Below are positions 60,763 through 64,000 of a stretch of 64,000 nucleotides of DNA, in pieces (the stretch's first letter is position 1; each line of letters starts with the position of its first letter). The DNA lies in contig CAKTJC010000002.1 in NCBI GenBank assembly GCA_934567355.1, positions 119,870 through 183,869 of the forward strand. The letters are read 5' to 3'. The stretch comes from an uncultured Oscillospiraceae bacterium (GTDB lineage Bacteria > Bacillota > Clostridia > Oscillospirales > Oscillospiraceae). The position numbers and the translations under genes were made by a program. The notes beneath the pieces are model-generated. The model saw only the letters and a list, made by a program, of their open reading frames with translations, did not search any database and was not told the origin of the DNA.

Positions 60763-61751
60763 AATTCATCGCCCTCCGCTTCGGTGGGGCCGCCTGTGCC
60801 ACCACCCTGGGAAGAGAGTGCGCCTTCATTCCCTTCCTCGGCGGGTGAAGTCGCCGGAGTTGTATCGCTGCCAGGAGCGGGCGGCTCGGTGCTGGGTGCA
60901 GTCGGGATTGGTTCAGATACGGGCGGGGGTGTGGTGGGAGGAACCAAATTTGCGGTGTCTCCAGGTGTTGTCAGAGCGCCGTTGGGCACGCTGAAGGGGA
61001 TCGGGTTGCTGCTGGAACCCTCGACTGCCTGATAGCGCAGTAAGCAACTCTGTATTCCCCACTGCCCTGGTTCAATGATTAGAAGTGAAAGACAGAATTC
61101 CTCCCCGCTAACATATCCGGTGATCTCCGAGGTTTTCCACTGCTCGGGCACATCCTCCCAGGAATCCTCTGCGGGATACCGGTATTCCCATTTCCCTCCG
61201 GTGGAGGAATGCCTGCAGATAAAGACGGTTCTGCCGTCTTCGGAGCAAAGTTCCAAAATGCGTGCGGAGTCGAAGATTTCGCTTTTTTCCAGTATCAGCT
61301 TCATGTTATCGGAAACCTCGGAGAGGTCTCCTGCCAATGCCTCCAGGCGGCGTTCAGTGCTGCTTTCAAACTCAGGATTCCCGGATTGCACGGTCGCATT
61401 TTCCACCGGCTGCGGCCGGATGTCTTCTATTTGCTGACTCAATTCCACCAGGGAGCCTCGGATGGCAGTGGTCACAACGGTCAGCGCGCAGAGCATGCAC
61501 ACCAGCACCACGACCCAGGCCAGCAGATTGATACGCTGCATTTTTCGAATCGCAGCTCGCAGGCGACTATCCGAGGGCGGAGCCACGGGCTGCGCTGCAG
61601 GTGCGGGGCGGGCAGGGGAAACAGAAACAGAGGGATCGTCCAGAATATCCCAATATCCGCTGCCGCCGCTGCGCGTCTCCTGGGGAGCAGAGCAGTAGGG
61701 ACAGACGTTTTTCGTCGGATCAATCCGTTTTCCACAGAATTTACAAAACAT
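60759..61751 (-). CDS. zinc-ribbon, single-helix membrane protein with extracellular domain
   Basis: Protein of 330 residues. An N-terminal zinc ribbon (Cys3, Cys6, Cys17, Cys20) is followed by a Pro/Ala-rich linker, one membrane helix (about 72-97) and an extracytoplasmic part. The latter starts with a coiled coil (about 98-160), then a beta-rich region of about 100 residues with Trp-Glu-Tyr-Arg-Tyr, and ends in a Pro/Thr/Ser-rich tail. The start at 61751 follows GAGG. The topology is that of a receptor-like subunit linking outside and inside. No family is recognised. Confidence 0.8.
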   Translation of the reverse strand: MFCKFCGKRIDPTKNVCPYCSAPQETRSGGSGYWDILDDPSVSVSPARPAPAAQPVAPPSDSRLRAAIRKMQRINLLAWVVVLVCMLCALTVVTTAIRGSLVELSQQIEDIRPQPVENATVQSGNPEFESSTERRLEALAGDLSEVSDNMKLILEKSEIFDSARILELCSEDGRTVFICRHSSTGGKWEYRYPAEDSWEDVPEQWKTSEITGYVSGEEFCLSLLIIEPGQWGIQSCLLRYQAVEGSSSNPIPFSVPNGALTTPGDTANLVPPTTPPPVSEPIPTAPSTEPPAPGSDTTPATSPAEEGNEGALSSQGGGTGGPTEAEGDEL

Positions 61752-61761
61752 CCATATAACC

Positions 61762-62106
61762 TCATTTCGGCAGGCTGCTCCCGCAGGCGCAGCAGCGAGT
61801 ATTGTCTTTTGCATTAAGAGTTTCACAGAAGGGGCAGACAAGCAATCCGTTACTTTGCGCGTACATCTCTTCAATGCTCTGCGGCTTAGGGGGTGGGGGA
61901 ACGTCAGATGGGGCAATATCCAGTGGTTTCATGCTGGTATCATCATCTGGCGTGCTTTTTTTTCGCTTTTTTTTGGAAAAATAAATTATGTTTAGCCTCA
62001 GGAGAAGCGCCACGGTGAGCAATGCAAGGATACTCAGTATAACAGTTCCAATCGTTGCCTCTTTCCCGAAAATCTCCACTGTATCCGAAAGAAAATCCAG
62101 ATTCAT
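61762..62106 (-). CDS. small membrane protein with C-terminal zinc ribbon
   Basis: Protein of 114 residues. One hydrophobic helix (about 18-43) is followed by a basic Lys-Lys-Lys-Arg-Lys-Lys stop, a Pro-rich linker and a zinc ribbon (Cys-Pro-Phe-Cys then Cys-Cys-Ala-Cys-Gly). The positive segment places the ribbon in the cytoplasm. It lies between the kinase gene and the receptor-like zinc-ribbon gene, with short gaps. No known family is recognised. It may dock the cytoplasmic kinase, VWA or phosphatase proteins to the membrane (inference). Confidence 0.78.
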   Translation of the reverse strand: MNLDFLSDTVEIFGKEATIGTVILSILALLTVALLLRLNIIYFSKKKRKKSTPDDDTSMKPLDIAPSDVPPPPKPQSIEEMYAQSNGLLVCPFCETLNAKDNTRCCACGSSLPK

Positions 62107-62121
62107 TTTCGCTTTCCTCCC

Positions 62122-63048
62122 TTATAGTCTGCCCATGGGACGAAAGCCATCGGGCATAAGGGGGGTCCCACTGCTCACTGTATCGATGGGTTTCACGCCG
62201 GGCATGAGCTGCTCCAGTACCTGTGCTGCACTGGGGCGTGCCCGGGGATCGCGGCTGAGCATCAGCCTGATCTGTTCCCGCAACGGCTCCGGCAGACGGG
62301 CATCCGGCATGACAGCGACACCATCAAGCACGGCTTCGAAAGTGTAGTCATATTCCATGGGGATACTCGGCAGTCTGCCGCACCAGTACTGGTGAAACAG
62401 CAGCCCCAGGGCGAAAATATCCACCTTGGTGGAAAGTGCCGTCACCTGCTCCATCATGTACAGCCGCGACTCCGGGGCAAGATACACCTGGTCGCCCTGC
62501 AGTTCTTCCGGGCCTGGAGGGCTGCTTTCGAAAAAACCGGAATCAAAGTCGATGATTTTTCCAGTGAAAAATCCTTTTTTTGTTTTTTTAATGAGGATAT
62601 TGTCCGGCTTCACATCCGCATGGACGACCCCTTGCCGGTGCAGCGCAGCAAAGCTGTACAGAAGCGAACGGATCAATATTTCCTTTTTCTCCTCTGACAG
62701 GGCGGAAATCTGCTCTGGCGTCATCGAGCAGGGATACATCCGCTCTGTGACGGCATAATATTTGGGGCCGTTGCGGAAAAATGCATGGTTGATTGCAATG
62801 TTCCCGGTGCGACATTTTTTGACTGCGTCGTAAAGCGCGGATTTCTCCTGGAAAAATGCGGCGCATTCAGCACGCTTCTTTTCAATCATTGCTTCGCTCA
62901 GCCCGCAGCCATCCTCCGGGTATTTGGGGGAGAGAAACTCCTTGATAAAGTAGTCGCAGATTCCTTTCTTGGCAAATGCCCACCGGCAGAAGCCCGCATT
63001 TTCGGTGGAAAAATCTTTTTCAAGTTGAAATCCATTGATCGTCTGCAT
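62122..63048 (-). CDS. eukaryotic-like serine/threonine kinase, divergent
   Basis: Protein kinase of 308 residues without membrane helix. Lys36 (Tyr-Phe-Ile-Lys-Glu-Phe) and Glu61 match the ATP-binding pair. The catalytic loop is His143-Ala-Asp145-Val-Lys147-Pro-Asp-Asn150, with Ala replacing the usual Arg, and the metal site is Asp167-Phe-Asp instead of Asp-Phe-Gly. Ala-Pro-Glu (191-193) is intact. A Gly-rich loop is not clear. The early Phe-Leu-Ser-Pro-Lys-Tyr-Pro motif is shared by kinases linked to VWA and PP2C genes. All key catalytic residues remain, so activity is expected. Confidence 0.9.
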   Translation of the reverse strand: MQTINGFQLEKDFSTENAGFCRWAFAKKGICDYFIKEFLSPKYPEDGCGLSEAMIEKKRAECAAFFQEKSALYDAVKKCRTGNIAINHAFFRNGPKYYAVTERMYPCSMTPEQISALSEEKKEILIRSLLYSFAALHRQGVVHADVKPDNILIKKTKKGFFTGKIIDFDSGFFESSPPGPEELQGDQVYLAPESRLYMMEQVTALSTKVDIFALGLLFHQYWCGRLPSIPMEYDYTFEAVLDGVAVMPDARLPEPLREQIRLMLSRDPRARPSAAQVLEQLMPGVKPIDTVSSGTPLMPDGFRPMGRL

Positions 63049-63063
63049 ATCCGTTTGAAGCCA

Positions 63064-63732
63064 TTAAATGGAGTTGCAGATTTCACTGAGAATTTCCTGA
63101 TACTCAAATTCCTCCAGGCCATTGCCCGCTTTGGAAGGAAAATGCATGGTGTTTGACCAGGTATCAGAGATATTGGTCCAGAAGGCCTCCTCGGGAGCGT
63201 AGAGCAGCAGACGGCGACTGTTTTTATCCATTTGATCCCACCATTCGGTCAACTGACCGAAATCCTTCGCCATGACCGGGGGATAGTATTCCGATTTGCT
63301 GCCGAAGCCCAGGGGATGGGTGGCGGCGTCCGTCCACACAACGATGACGTGGCGGCGCTTGCTGCCTTGGGTTGTCCAGTCGGATTTAATGGCGTAGGCC
63401 AATGCCTCCAGACCATCCTCCGGATCGTCGCCGCCGCCGTTAGCCACTAGGGAATTCACCATCCGCTGGAATTCCCCCTGAGCTGCGGGCATAGTCAAAA
63501 ATTCTGTACCCATCATCGCATTTTTTCCATCGGCCACATAGTCGCGGAACGCAATGATCTTGATACGCAGAGCGTCGATCAGTTTACCCTTTTTCTTCAT
63601 GGATGCAGCCAGGTCACCGTAAAAGTTCAATGCATTGCGCTTCACAAGATCCAGAATGCCATCCATACTTCCTGTAACATCGATGCACATGACAATATCG
63701 ACATTGTATTTCATGCTGTAGTTGCTTGCCAT
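63064..63732 (-). CDS. von Willebrand factor A (VWA) domain protein, TerY-like
   Basis: Protein of 222 residues that is nearly all a VWA domain. The MIDAS motif is Asp18-Val-Thr-Gly-Ser22, followed by Gly-Gly-Gly-Asp-Asp-Pro-Glu-Asp-Gly near 100 and Trp-Thr-Asp-Ala-Ala-Thr-His near 130, which supply the remaining metal ligands. It has no signal peptide, so it is cytoplasmic, as TerY-type proteins are. The start at 63732 was chosen because GAAGGGAG lies upstream and the longer frame is not VWA-like. It is the first gene of the cluster, directly before the kinase. Confidence 0.9.
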   Translation of the reverse strand: MASNYSMKYNVDIVMCIDVTGSMDGILDLVKRNALNFYGDLAASMKKKGKLIDALRIKIIAFRDYVADGKNAMMGTEFLTMPAAQGEFQRMVNSLVANGGGDDPEDGLEALAYAIKSDWTTQGSKRRHVIVVWTDAATHPLGFGSKSEYYPPVMAKDFGQLTEWWDQMDKNSRRLLLYAPEEAFWTNISDTWSNTMHFPSKAGNGLEEFEYQEILSEICNSI

Positions 63733-63865
63733 AAATTTCTTTCTCCCTTCTTTTTCTTTGAGAAACGGCCGGAGAAGACTTCCGTGATCCCGCGCCGCAA
63801 ATACGGTGTATCTGCTGCCCCGCCCGGCACGCCGACCAGGGCAATAAACACAATCCACATCGTAT

Positions 63866-63894
63866 ATGTTATGAAATAAGTAGAATTTTGTCAA
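63866..63894 (-). promoter_or_regulatory. promoter of the VWA-kinase-phosphatase cluster
   Basis: Minus strand: TTGACA (63889-63894), 17 bases, TAACAT (63866-63871). A divergent A/T-rich plus-strand signal (TTAACA, TAAAAT at 63912-63938) faces it. Confidence 0.65.
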
Positions 63895-63974
63895 TAGATA
63901 TGAAAAATTTTTTAACAAAAACCTGTATGTGCTAAAATGATGTGAACCAAATAAAAGGAGAGAAGTCGACCTCG

Positions 63975-64000
63975 ATGTGGTATAGTAAATTCACCACAAA
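63975..64000 (+). CDS. start of a plus-strand gene cut by the window end
   Basis: ATG at 63975 opens a frame that stays open to the window edge (eight codons, Met-Trp-Tyr-Ser-Lys-Phe-Thr-Thr). AAAAGGAG at 63953-63960 is a good ribosome binding site but lies about 14 bases upstream, farther than usual. A weak TTAACA/TAAAAT promoter precedes it. The product cannot be identified from eight residues. Confidence 0.4.

Overview
The window reads as chromosomal DNA of a GC-rich, Gram-positive, spore-lineage member of the Clostridia, most likely an Oscillospirales/Oscillospiraceae-type gut anaerobe. This rests on the sigE-spoIIGA sporulation pair, the redox repressor Rex, a BceRS-BceAB-type module, SipW-type signal peptidase, YtrA-type GntR regulation, strong AGGAGG ribosome binding sites and sigma-A promoters. 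The genus cannot be fixed by eye. No rRNA, tRNA, CRISPR array, phage module or transposase gene was seen.

Layout. 0-5 kb: tail of a GH3-like gene, then a two-component system and its ABC exporter (BceRS-BceAB type) with an unannotated 33-codon leader gene. 5-13 kb: rpoB-rpoC with their own promoter and terminator. 13-16 kb: a minus-strand operon (cytidine deaminase-like, alpha/beta hydrolase, DUF1697) behind a promoter that first meets a strong terminator (sRNA or attenuator), then a GT2 glycosyltransferase. 16-20 kb, minus strand: rex, sigE, spoIIGA, a DUF951 protein and rarA. 20-26 kb: SipW-type signal peptidase, a GntR/ABC operon, and glf. 26-37 kb: a LytTR/GHKL two-component system divergent from three GH3 glycosidases (secreted, membrane-anchored, cytoplasmic) and a GtrA-like protein. 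37-44 kb: a housekeeping and hypothetical operon, MarR, CdsA and a CmpB-like membrane protein. 44-51 kb: CBS, hemolysin III-like and YccF-like proteins, two GNATs, a decayed metal P-type ATPase with an HMA chaperone, and tldD-tldE. 51-57 kb: a maltodextrin island (GH13, MalGFE, LacI-type regulator, no ATPase gene). 57-64 kb: an eight-gene minus-strand cluster coding for a VWA protein, a Ser/Thr kinase, a PP2C phosphatase and several zinc-ribbon membrane proteins.

The best candidate for an undescribed system is the last cluster. It has the kinase/phosphatase/VWA trio of the TerY-P triad, but its zinc ribbons sit in separate small membrane proteins. Other notable items are a four-copy family of hairpin-forming MITE-like repeats (three with TA flanks or traces of them), a multi-hairpin intergenic element bracketed by a duplicated terminator stem, probable LytTR direct repeats in front of the GH3 operon, and a GH3 enzyme with reversed domain order and membrane anchors at both ends.

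All calls come from reading the sequence. Family assignments rest on recognised motifs, and no database search was run.
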